DNA of 64,000 nucleotides from Hormiphora californensis. Lineage: Eukaryota; Ctenophora; Tentaculata; Cydippida; Pleurobrachiidae. The notes beneath the pieces were generated by a model. The model was not told the DNA's origin. It did no database searches and worked only from the letters and a program-made list of their open reading frames with translations. The stretch covers positions 5,498,250-5,562,249 of the forward strand of contig CM035360.1 of the NCBI GenBank assembly GCA_020137815.1, read 5' to 3'. Within the stretch, counting starts at the first letter, position 1. Every line of letters starts with the position of its first letter. Both the position numbers and the translations under genes were made by a program. Of the stretch, positions 49,328-60,949 are shown one piece after another.

Positions 49328-49711
49328 TTATCAGTGAAGGCAGCTAGGTATTCTTTATCAGTGAAGGCAGCTAGGTATTCCTTATCAGTGGAGGCAGCTA
49401 GGTATTCCTTATCAGTGAAGGCAGCTAGGTATTCCTTATCAGTGAAGGCAGCTAGGTATTCCTTATCAGTGGAGGCAGCTAGGTATTCCTTATTAGTGAA
49501 GGCAGCTAGGTATTCCTTATCAATGAAGCCAGCTAGGTATTCCTTATCAGTGAAGGCAGCTAGGTATTCCTTATCAGTGAAGGCAGCTAGGTATTCCTTA
49601 TCAGTGAAGGCAGCTAGGTATTCCTTATCAGTGAAGGCAGCTAGGTATTCCTTATCAGTGAAGGCAGCTAGGTATTTCTTATCAGTGAAGGCAGCTAGGT
49701 ATTCCTTATCA
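49328..49711 (+). repeat. 27-bp minisatellite, 14 units
   Basis: Units are built on GGCAGCTAGGTATTCCTTAT plus CAGTGAA. Fourteen copies differ at only a few positions. Because the period is a multiple of three, a frame of 144 codons stays open and would encode repeats of VKAARYSLS. It lacks a recognised start context and any non-repeat domain, so I treat it as a satellite and not a gene. Confidence 0.95.
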
Positions 49712-50220
49712 GGTCCTTCTAAGGCAGTGCGTTGCGTCTACTTGATAACTTCAGCCAGGCCTGTTTAGGTGCAGTGCTGTTGGCGTTCAACTTGTGTAGA
49801 CAAAAACCTGAGGAACAAAGATAATGTAGATGGTCTGGAGTCAAGATCATTCAGATTTCAAAAAGAACAAGATAAATCGTTTGTTTAGAAAGCCAGTTCT
49901 AGTACCTGTTAAAAAGAGGACCGGAGTAGTTTTCCCTTGCACGTGGTTAGATCCTACAGGCGAATTATCACTCCCAATATCGATTCTACTTCTCTTGATC
50001 TTGTAACCCTCCAAACTTTGGATGCTGTAACAAAACCCCTCTCAGATGTTCTCCCCTGCGCTTTTCGTGACAGTCCTTATGTAGGGCGTAGGCCAATGAA
50101 TACTTTCCAGACGTTTCATACAAATGTTACTGCACGTTTTCTATTTCTCTCACAACTGGCAATTGGGTTTGTTTTTGGTGAACCGACACACAGGTTTTAC
50201 CATTGAAGATGTTGGTGGGA
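49712..50220. other. Spacer before the P/Q motif array
   Basis: No recognised gene or repeat. Confidence 0.4.
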
Positions 50221-53200
50221 GCAGGTCTTACAACGAAGCTTTGTCGAACGCCCAAGTTGAATAAGGGAATGAAGCATGGTGGCATGTTTTCGGTTCAGTG
50301 TGTCTTACTCGTTCCTGTCAAACATAATTAGACCCACCCAGAACCCAGATGCAGAAACTTGAAGTCATCAGATTCAAAACTTACAGTGGAATCACATGCT
50401 GTTTATTGTCCGACTTTCCAGGCCTCATGTCCTACTCATGTTTCTGAAACCCCGTCCTATGCTTTTCTGGGAGATCCTAACAGTCCTCACACCGGCCTGC
50501 TAAACTGGTTATGGAATTCAAACACACACACAGGGCTCACCAATCGATCAAGCGGGTCTTGCATCGAAGCTTTGTCGAACGCCACATCACGAGATAGGGC
50601 AGTGCACTGGTACCAAGAGGTCTTTACAGTGGGATGGTTAGAAGGCTGACTTAGGTTCTGGTAAAGCTGTGTCTTATTCCCTGCAACTCAGTGAAAAAGG
50701 TTCACCCAACCCCACCCAGAAAGTCAAAGGATCGATCGCGATTACTCATACCAGTGTTTCAAGAATTCCTTTCGTTGCAAGTTCGATGCGGATGTATCGG
50801 TGCTATCAACTCTCACGTGTGCCACGATTCAATTCTGTCAACAGGGTTATCCCACCCAACCCATGGAAAAGCGAGAAGAATGCAAGAGGAATCAATTGTA
50901 ATCTAGGCACTTTACCGAACTCACGGGATCCAGTCAAATGGTACAGCAGTTGGGAATTACTTCGATTCAGTTGGTCCATACACGGCTAATCTTTGTACCC
51001 ATTTTCAATCAACACTGTAACAGAGTGAACCCATTTCCCGCCCGAAGATCTGAGATTTAAATCAAGCATGGTTTTCTTAGCTGACTGCACGATGGAAGTA
51101 GGTGAAATAGGTCCTAGCTCCTGACGCTGTTTCATTCTGTTCAATATCTCGTCATTCTCATTCAGCTCTGCCAAAATGGTTAGCCCAAACCACCCGAGTT
51201 TTGAAATTGAAGGAGAGAGAAAATGTGAATCCAGTGAAACTCACAGGTCGAGGGAGAGATAATTGAAGCGGGTCTTACGACGAACTTTATCGAGTGCCAT
51301 GGATCGGTGGGTAGAAATTCTGGGTTGTTCCTATTTCCGTCACTATTAGCTCTGTGAACATGGTTATAAGATCCCTTACCCTCCCCAAAAGTAGGTAGCC
51401 TATCGGATTGTGGTCGGTCGGTGTCCTTCCTTACTGTCACAGGTCACTTCATCAAATTCCATGGATACTAACAGTCCAATTCGTAACATCCTACGTGATC
51501 TCTGTACGGCTCTGTCAACAAGGTTAGCCCAACCCATGCCCAGGGGAATGTTTAAGAGGGGGACGAAAATGGGAGAGATACCAGGTATATGGCTGATGAT
51601 GATGGTAGAGAGAAGAAGGAAAACTGCGACGAACCCAGGAAATAGCCATCATCATAACCTCTGATACTGCAATACAATCGTCTACGGTCTACTGTATGAA
51701 TTTGCGTCACTAACAAGCTCTCGTCACTTAAGCTCTGCCAACAGGGTTAGACCAAACCACCCGATTACCGAAAATATATGGGAAAATTTGCAGGGATTCC
51801 AGAAAAACTCACATTTCGAGGGAGAGAGAAAAGCCGGTGATCCTAAATGATGGCTGTAGCCTGCAACTCCTATTTTAACTCGAATTCATCTGTTTTTACC
51901 GTGAATGAAGCGGGTCTTACGACGAACATTATCGAGTGCCATGGATAGGTGGGCAGAATTCCTTGATCGGGTAAATTTGTTCCTGTTTTTATCACTACCT
52001 GCTCTGTGAACACGGTTATAAGCCCCGTACCCTCCCCAAAAAGTGATGGCAGATGGATGCTTACTATCTTGGCAGGTCAATGTCCTTACTGTCATTTCTT
52101 CAACTTTCCAACGTGAACAAATCTCCGATTCGTAACATCCTACGTGATCTCTGTACGGCTCTGTCAACAAGGTTAGCCCAACCCATGCCCAGGGGAAGTT
52201 TAGAGGGGGGAAGTTAGAGGGATAAATGAGTTAGATACCGGATGATAGGCGTCAGGCGATGATGGTAGAGAAGGAAGAAGGAAGAACTGCGACGAACCCA
52301 GGAAATAGCCATCATCGGAAACCCTAATACTGCAAGACTGCTTTACACTCCTTTACACTCTACTGCTTAGTAACACTTCACTGTTTCATTCTGTTCTATC
52401 TCAGTTCAGTGCCATGTATCGGTGGGTAGAATTCCTGGATTGTTCCTATTTCCGTCACTATTAGCTCTGGGAACATGGTTATAAGACCCCTTACCCGCCC
52501 CAAAAGTAGGTAGCCTATCGGATTGTGGTCGGTCGGTCCTTCTCTTACTGCCACTTCATCAAATTCCACGGAGACTAACAGTCCAATTCGTAACATCCTA
52601 CGTGATCTCAGTACGGCTCTGTCAACAAGGTTAGCCCAACCCATGCCCAGGGGGAAGTTTAGAGGGGAAGAAAATGGGAGAGATACCAGGTAGATGATAG
52701 GCGATGATGATGGTAGAGGGAAGAAGGAAAACTGCGACGAACCCAGGAAATAGCCATCATCATAACCCCTGATACTGCAATACAATCGTCTACGGTCTAC
52801 TGTATGAATTTGCGTCACTAACAAGCTCTCGTCACTTAAGCTCTGCCAACAGGGTTAGACCAAACCACCCAATTACCGAAAATATATGGGAAAATTTGCA
52901 GGGATTCCAGAAAAAAACTCACATTTCGAGGGAGAGAGAAAAGCCGTGATCCTAAATGATGGCTGTAGCCTGCAAATCCTATTTTAACTCGAATTCATCT
53001 GTTTTTACCGTGCTTGAAGCAGGTCTTACGACGAACAATATCGAGTGCCATGGATAGGTGGGCAGAATTCCTTGATCGGGTAAATTTGTTCCTGTTTTTA
53101 TCACTACCTGCTCTGTGAACACGGTTACAAGCCCCGTACCCTCCCCAAAAAGTGATGGCAGATGGATGCTTACTATCTTGGTAGGTCAATGTCCTTACTG

Positions 53201-55733
53201 TCATTTCTTCAACTCTCCAACGTGAACAACTCTCCGATTCGTAACATCTTACGTGATCTCTGTACGGCTCTGTCAACAAGGTTAGCCCAACCCATGCCCA
53301 GGGGAAGTTTAGAGGGGGGAAGTTAGAGGGATAAATGAGATAGATACCGGATGATAGGCGTCAGGCGATGATGGTAGAGAAGGAAGAAGGAAGAACTGCG
53401 ACGAACCCAGGAAATAGCCATCATCGGAAACCCTAATACTGCAAGACTGCTTTACACTCCTCTACACTCTACTGCTTTGTAACACTTCACTGTTTCATTC
53501 TGTTCTATCTCAGTTCGCACGTCGTATTTAGCTCTGCCAACAAGGTTAAACCAAACCACCCGATAATTACAGAGGATAGAAGAAAATGAGAGTGATTTCA
53601 GTTAAACTCACGATTCGAGGGAGAGAGAAAAGTTGGTATTGTAGGATCCTAGACGATAGTTGTGGCCTGCAAATTCTACTGTAACAGTCTCAAATTGTGG
53701 AGCAACACCGATCTGTTTCACTGTGATTGAGGCGGGTCTTACGTCGAACTTTATCGAGTGCCGTGGAACAGGCCAAGATGAAGAATAATGCATTTCAGTG
53801 TGTAGAATCAGATGAACTTTTTCGTACTTCTATCATTATCAGCTCTGTGAACACGATTAGGCCCCAAAACCGACCCAAAAGAAGTGATTGATCTTACTAT
53901 CTTGGTTGGTCCTTAGTGTCCTTACTGTCATTATATCTCCAACGTGATTAACGTGCATACATCTCTCCGTTTCGTAACATCTTACGTGACCTCAGTACGG
54001 CTCTGTCAACAAGGTTAGCCCAACCCATGCCCAGGGGAAGTTTAGAGGGGAAGTTAGAAGGGGGAAGAAAGAGAGAGATACCGGATGATTGGCGAAGATG
54101 ATGGTAGAGGAAGATGGTAGAATGATAAACTGCGACGAACCCAGGAAATAGCCATCACCGGAACCCCTCTAAGCTAAGACTGCTCCATACTTCATAATCG
54201 TCTGCTGAACTGCATGGCTTTGTGACACAGGGTTGATCATACTTAGTAGTGGATTCAGGCGGGTCTTATAACGATTCCTTGTCGAATGCCTTTCAGTGCA
54301 GTGGGATGGGGTAGCGGCCAGCGTGCAGTTATTTGGTGGGTGGTTAGTTATCAAGCACGTTTCAACTGTTATCACCTTCGTGAACAGGGTTAGCCCTATA
54401 CCCTCCCCAGAATATCAATTGAATTTGTTAGCCTAGCTTCTAGTCACTGTGAGAAATATGCTCGCCTGCTCAGATGGTTGGAGAGAATACAACTTCTTCA
54501 TTTCCTTACTGGTCCCAGATGAATGCCCCAGCTGTCTTTGGAATCTCCCAACGTGTTCAACTCTGACAAAAAGGATTAGCCAAGCCCTTAGCCCACCCAG
54601 AGAAGAAAGCATTACCAATATCATAGGGGAGATATACCCTTAGCTGCAAGCTGTTGTTATAGCAGATCTTATCAGTGCAATCCCTGTTCAATATCCTCTA
54701 TCCAACTAACTGAGGCCAGGTATTTCCAGAGATATGAAGACAAGGCAATGACGACTTTTATTCGTGGCTGATCCGTGATCGTTTGCAACACCACTTTCTC
54801 ACTCTTTCATCTGACAACAAAGTTAGAAAACACCCACAGCCCAATCATCAATGAAGTTACCAGACAGCTACAGTCAGAACTCAGAGAGGAGCGAAGTCAC
54901 TTTTCTTCATACTGCCGGTACCTTCCCAACCTTGTTAGCTCACTCTGTCGTTCACAACGTTCTGTCAAAAGGGGTTAGCCCTACCCACCAATGAGAGATA
55001 AGAATGTAGACGATAGACTTACTTATGTCAGTGCTGTTCATCAATTGGTGCGATATTCAGTACAAGCGAGTTGTCTTAGCAGTCCTAACTGTTTAACGAT
55101 CAGCAATGAAACGCAGGTTGGTTGTATGGCGTGCTTCTACCTGGTTCCATTTCAGTATAATACGCTTCACCTCTGTGGAACACGGTTAACCCAACCCGCC
55201 CAGGAAATGATGGAAGAGTTGAAGTAGAAGAGAAATGGATGATGAATGATGGTTACCAGTTGGATGACGATGATCTGCGATGTCCTATGCCTGTATTTCT
55301 AATCTTCATAGATCTTTATACCGAATCTGATGGGCTGGTTTAGATGATACACGTATTTAACCAAGGTTTAGATGCAGTGGGTTAACGGACTAGTCTTGTG
55401 TCCTTTTCAGATAATGTAGTATTTTGCTTGACAGACAATGATAAATGCCGTACCGCATAACCTGTACTGTCAAATATCGGTTAGTAGCCCAACCCCGCCC
55501 AGACGATCCTCATTCCCAGCAACCAAATTATAGACGTCTTTTTAGAAAACTACGAACCTCATCAGGCTAATTTCAGAGATGTCTTACAATCAATTTCCGG
55601 ATGTCATCCTAATAGTAAGGACAGGTCTTACAACGAATCTTTGTCGAACGCCACATCGCAAGCTCAGCATCGTAGGGTCCTATTGCTTTTACTCCAACAG
55701 CTCTGCCAAATAGGGTTAGCCAATCCCGCCCAG
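50221..55733 (+). repeat. Dispersed P/Q motif array (about 24 P and 8 Q copies)
   Basis: Motif P (about 33 bases; core CTGTCAACAAGGTTAGCCC then AACCCRCCCAG) lies near 50314, 50686, 50833, 51164, 51348, 51509, 51731, 52001, 52158, 52463, 52616, 52840, 53110, 53267, 53531, 53841, 54000, 54376, 54561, 54808, 54960, 55170, 55466 and 55700. Motif Q (31-32 bases; GGTCTTACGACGAAC then TATCGAGTGCC) lies near 50221, 50552, 51268, 51910, 53019, 53732, 54259 and 55621. All are on the same strand. Copies have diverged, but the core GGTTAG and the C-rich end persist while most spacers do not align, apart from a recent 1.12-kb duplication. GGTT...AACC within P could form a small stem in many copies. No coding reading is consistent. 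Confidence 0.8.
51292..53510 (+). repeat. Tandem duplication of a 1.12-kb segment in the P/Q array
   Basis: Sequence from about 51292 to 52410 recurs at about 52411-53510 with an offset of 1,119-1,122 bases and small indels. Each copy carries four P motifs and one intact Q motif. The duplicate minus-strand frames starting MLTEPYRDHV (51886-52170 and 52995-53279) come from this duplication. Confidence 0.88.
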
Positions 55734-56654
55734 AAAACTTCAAATTGATGTGAGGAAGGTGGCATAAAAGTTGAATATTTCCAAATTCCAGAGGATAATT
55801 ATCCTTGTCTGGCCAGTGCCGTAATTTGCAAGAGACTTGGGAAATGCTATCGAGCGTGTCTAATTTTCTGTTTCCTCTTAGGGCACGTGTCAACTCCGAT
55901 CGCGGTGCATGCTGATTTGTGGACAACTCCGTGACAGGCAAAATGCGTCTATTGCGAAAGGGATAAACCTGAAAAGGGATTGGAGAGCTAACGCAGTGAT
56001 ACTTTGAAAAAAAAAACAACTAACGATTAAGACCATTTATTATTACACCAAACTAAGACTTTGCAATTTACCTTGAACAGGTATTCAAATTATTCCGGGA
56101 AGCGATCTAACTTTAATTTGTAATCTTTAATTTCTTGGTTCTGAAAATAAAGCCGATATAAAACATGCGAGGACTATGAAATAAGAGAGATTGGAGTGAC
56201 CAAAAGTTTATGAAAATATGAAAAGTGGGAAACAGAATATTACCTAGATATGATGGATTCCGTCACTCCAAAGGCTGATATTTTATCGCATGGCAGTTTG
56301 CTCGAAGATGAGTGCAGATACATTCATGTTCCTGATACCAGTTCAGTGCAATCTCAGAATCACCCAACAGATGCTTCCCATACAACACCCCAGTCCTGAT
56401 CCTTACAAATGTCGGAAAGCAATCCCGGTGGTGGTGGTGGCTCGCTAGAGAACATTACGCGAGGGTGCTCACAAAAATTGTTTAAACTAGAAACTGACAT
56501 GCTTGCGACGAAGATAGAAGGCATTAGAATTAGAAGTCAGCATATTTAGCCCAATGGAGATGTCGAATGAATGTCAGCTTAAATTAAACACATGGAAATT
56601 AGGGAGGCCGAGAACATGCAATTAGTGCATATAATATGTAGGGGGAGGTAAGTT
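55734..56654. other. Spacer between P/Q array and right hairpin array
   Basis: No supported gene. AT-rich, with no hairpins or P/Q motifs. Confidence 0.4.
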
Positions 56655-57896
56655 AGTGAGGACACTCACTTGGTTCGAGAACACTCGACGCACCTTTTCA
56701 GCCTTATGCCAACCAGACGCAAAGGCAACCAAGCACACAGCATAGCTCTAGGCTACCGGCTATCAAGCCCCAATCACCACATGGATATATGAAACCACAG
56801 CGTAGAGGAGAGCTTAGAACCCGCTGACAGCTACAGGTTGCCTTCGGATCCAGCTATTCAGGCCCCAGAAATCTGGCTGTAGAAAACAATGAAAAGAAAG
56901 AAAGTGTTTGGGTGGTGAGAGCGCTCACCTGGAGTCGAGAACACTCGACGTTACCTTTTCTTGGCCTTTTCTTTTATTATAACTGATGGTCAGTTATCCA
57001 TGACCAGGATTTAACACTATCAGTATCGGGCGTCCGAAGGTCTATAGCAGCTCTCAAGCTCCGCTAAACTGTGCCATATCACAAACTCAAGTCGTGGTTT
57101 ATCAAGTTGTGGCAGGTAACAGCTCGCGATAATACCAAGACGTTCACTATCGACCAACGGCAAGTTATTCTGTAAAGAGTATCAGCACTGATTCTCTGCT
57201 CGACTAATATTAATATTTCTCGTGTCTAAAATACGGCTGCACAATATAATTGTAATACACGTATTATTAGCCGTTATCGGGCGGATAAGTATTTAGACTA
57301 GGGGCTAAGCCCACAACTTTTCTACTGATGTTACGAAATATTGACCGGAATTCGGACATTACACAACAGTGTGCAAAAACAGCCACACAGTGTGGATCAG
57401 ATTCACATAAGGCATACCAAACATTGGTAGCATTTCTGAACATCGCAAAGCGATTCAATATTTCGAATAATATGAGCACACAGACTCAACTCACTTCAAC
57501 TGAGTGGTATCATTGGACGCTACGAAGGCGTAAACATTTTCACTACAAGCGACTGTAGCTGTCAGAAATACACGTTAAAATAACCTTGAAGGATCAAATA
57601 CCTTCACAATTTTGCTCGCATAGCGGCTGACTGAACATTCAGGTTGTTATCACAGACCTCTGTACGGGTGGTAGAATTTTAGTGGGGAGGCAAGTACGCT
57701 TGCAATAGTAGCTGTCACGACGTCACGCTGAGGTGGTTAGGCCACTGAAAGAAGTTCAACTTTTATCAACCCCCTTTAAAACATTAAACTACAGATACTT
57801 CATTACCAATTAGCTTACGGCTTGGTTGCTGAGAGTGCTCAGCTGAGAATATAGATGGATGTTGAGAACACTCAACTGCCAATATGTGACCTTTTC
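56655..57896 (+). repeat. Right hairpin array, first three modules
   Basis: Modules: 56655 + 56674 + CCTTTTC 56693; 56914 + 56934 + CCTTTTC 56954; 57828 + 57861 + CCTTTTC 57890. 56655 is AGTGAGGACACTCACT and 56914 is GGTGAGAGCGCTCACC; both keep all six pairs while differing from the type stem at one or two pairs. In the first two modules the hairpins are only 19-20 bases apart (start to start) and the T-run follows after 4-5 bases. Confidence 0.92.
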
Positions 57897-58150
57897 TTGC
57901 CACTAAGGCTTCATGAGATAATGTAGAACGGGCCGTGTTAGTCAGGCACTGTAGGTTGAGTGTTGCGGATATATAAACTTGCATGCTGGATATTATGGCA
58001 TGTTCCAAATTTTCCTCAAATTTCCTCTCCTAAGAGGTTTAAAGTATGTCAAGAATTTGTGTCAGTGTACACTGTATTTTCATTTTCCCTCACTCAAACA
58101 GTGGGCCTCATAAACTCTCAAGAGTCATGTCAGATACTTATTTCGTTTGG

Positions 58151-60949
58151 GTCGAGAGCACTCGACAGAGATAGAGCCTTTTCGGGGTGGCGCTATGTCG
58201 GGTTGGAAAGGCTGGAAGTGGGCGAATGGATACGGCAAGTAGTGGTTGAAGGTGGTTACAGCGAGGAGGACAGGCGAACGTTTGATTGCAGGGATGTGTA
58301 GCGGGGTGTCTGCTTGAAGGCGATTGAACACACACACTGGAAAAATGGATTGCATGGTGTCAGAGGTGGATATATAAAAGAGTTGGCTGTACTTGCCGAA
58401 CTGATACACACAATATTACCAGACTTATCTGGGTTGGGCATGAGCTGTCATGGTGGCTGTTGCTGTGTTTGGGCTCCTAGAGCTGCACTGATTGGTTGTC
58501 GGCTGTGTTGGCCTTCTCAGAACCTGCTGAGAGCACTTTGAAAAGAAGGTTTTAAAACACTGCATGTCTGATACATGGTTACCACGCTATACCCAAAGCC
58601 CTGAATGGTTGAAGGATAGTCGCTGTAAATTTTCCTATCACACAAGTGTGTTCTGTGGTCCAGGGCTATCCAGCGGGGCCATTAAATGCCAGCGCCTGAC
58701 AGAAAAAGGAAAGAGATATAGGAGGCTTATCGTCAGCTTGCCACTCATGAAAGCAATTAATTTTTTGTTCAGATTAAAAATGAACTACCTATCCTATTCT
58801 TACTGTACGTTGAGAACTCTCAACTGTTTGTTTGGGCGAGTTGATCATATGCTGAGAACACTCAGCTGAGCTTGGACCTTTTTGAAAATGCCAGAGCGGC
58901 AGAGCCAGGGTCAAAGAATACATTGGAACGGCAGCGGGGAGAGAGAACATAACTCGTAAGCAGTAGAACATGTGCACTGAAGGGGATACACCAAGTTAAC
59001 ATTTAATGACGAGCAGGGGCAAGCATAGATACATGTGGGTTACCTCGAATATATATATATAGTTACCCAACGGTATTACTTATTGTACACTCTGTGCAGT
59101 AGACGAATCACTCTTTATCACTAGGTCTTCTGTTTGCTACAACACTCTCCAGATAGACAAATATAGATGTATCAAGCCCCAAAATAACGGTTCCTTTCGG
59201 AGGTAGAACAACAAACCATGTGTAATATATTTATCACGTGTTGAGAGTGCTCAACTTTGAACTAGATTTACATAGAGGTTGTGTTGGGAGCGCCCAACTA
59301 GATCACAACGGTGGGCCTTTTCGTTTAGATTTTAGAGAGATCTCAAACGGTAGCTTCCTGCTTCACATGAACCGGTCTGTAAACAGAGAAAGATCGAAAA
59401 CAGAATGTGATGTTTTAGTTGACCACGGGTGGTTGTGTGTTGCAGGGAAGGGCGGGTTTCCAAATGCCAATCATAAAATAGTACTTAGAATTTGAAACCA
59501 CTGATTGATTTGCGGCAGTAATGCAGTTATATGATAGATGCATAAGAAGTGTAGCGCAGGTCCAACAGGTATAAATCAAACCGTCCAGGCATAGAAATAT
59601 ATATAGAGAGAGATAGATAGAGTTCTGTAACGAGAGAGAGAGATATAGATACATATTTATATATAGATGGCAGCCATCGAGGGTTTTAACTCGCTGCTGA
59701 GAACTCTCAGCTTGTCGTGGGGGCCTTTTCCTCTGAACCAGGAGAGTTCAGGTAACATGCATGCAACACGAAACAGCTCGGGATGGAGATATGGAGGCGA
59801 TAAAGAGAGGTGGATTGAGTCACAGGTGTTTCAACAGCTATCATACGCTTTTTTTTCTCTCGCTTATCAGGAATTGGCACATCTCAGATCTGATCAACGC
59901 AAAGGGGGATGAAAGTTACCAGGATCACACAATGAGGTGAGAGTGGGGGCCCATGCGGCTACAATTGCTGCTCTGTGTATGTTGCCTGGGAATAGTGTTT
60001 CTGACAGATAAAAGCTGGTAAAAAGTATGGCCCCGTTTTGGAGATGATGATGATTATTGATAAATACACGCTGCAACATTACCAAATCGAAGGGGGAAGA
60101 GTGAAAACATCTACCACAGCTCATCTAACCTTGCGGAGGCGGGAATCAAAAGAGCAGCCTGGGAGAAATAGAGATATATTCTCACGTATACACTGATATA
60201 GAGATAGAGTGGACATTTATATATCTGACTCCACGGGGGAGGAGGGTGCTCGCTAAGAAATATATCATCACGGTTGTATCTGAATTTAGCCACTTCAATA
60301 TTAATCTGATGGATACATGTGCTGCACAGATCAGATGGGGGAGAGATAACTCACAACCAGCGGGTCCATGCATGCGCCTAGATCTCTCTTGTTATCTTTC
60401 TGCTGTTATATCTTTACACTATATCTTTGTTATATATCATGCTCTTCAGACGACGGTAGAGATACGTATATCTATATATTATGTTTATTATAATTCCATA
60501 TATTATATTTCTTTGTGCTGATCTCTGTAAGAGATGATTGAATATATGCCGAGAACGCTCAGCTGTAATTGTGGGCCTTTTCATTTAAAGGAATATAAAA
60601 ATTCTAAGAACATACCCCTGCACACACGGCGTGCTCACTGATCCAGAAACAGAGACTGAAAAAGGATTTCGTAAGGACGATATAAGGAAGTTACAATTTC
60701 AGGATTTAAATTTAGATCTGCGATAAGATTTCAGATATTTCAAAAGGATTATAGATCGATAGACTTCAACTTTCAATTTCACGAGACAAAAACAAGACCA
60801 AACTTTCTCTGGAAGTCACAAAAACAAAGTTACCCCATTTTCGTTAACTCACGCTCTTCTCATACTTTTGTCATCATATTATATCGATATTATATATATT
60901 GTATATTTGGATTGTTAGTGTCGAGAACACTCGACGATGATACCTTTTC
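58151..60949 (+). repeat. Right hairpin array, remaining modules
   Basis: 58151 + CCTTTTC 58177; 58809 + 58851 + CCTTTTTG 58877; 59240 + 59283 + CCTTTTC 59316; 59696 + CCTTTTC 59724; 60548 + CCTTTTC 60576; 60920 + CCTTTTC 60943. Four of these have one hairpin only. 59283 is GTTGGGAGCGCCCAAC and 58851 is GCTGAGAACACTCAGC, further paired variants. Spacers hold no recognised gene. Confidence 0.92.

Noticed and set aside
49328-49711. CRISPR-like array
   Set aside because: The 27-bp repeats are directly contiguous with no spacers, and the genome is eukaryotic; it is a minisatellite.
51886-53279. Duplicate minus-strand genes beginning MLTEPYRDHV
   Set aside because: Both frames lie in the two copies of a 1.12-kb non-coding duplication and cross P and Q motifs; other P/Q copies break the frame.
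50221-55652. tRNA-like B box in motif Q (GTTCGA on the minus strand)
   Set aside because: Several Q copies lose it, the flanking GG/CC bases do not fit, and no cloverleaf can be drawn.
44097-60949. Histone-mRNA stem-loops
   Set aside because: The 6+4 geometry matches, but the stem and loop sequences do not, and no histone gene is present.
44097-60949. Steroid-receptor-type binding palindromes (AGAACA half-sites)
   Set aside because: AACA is in the loop and varies between copies; stems change in pairs, which a fixed protein-binding half-site would not predict.
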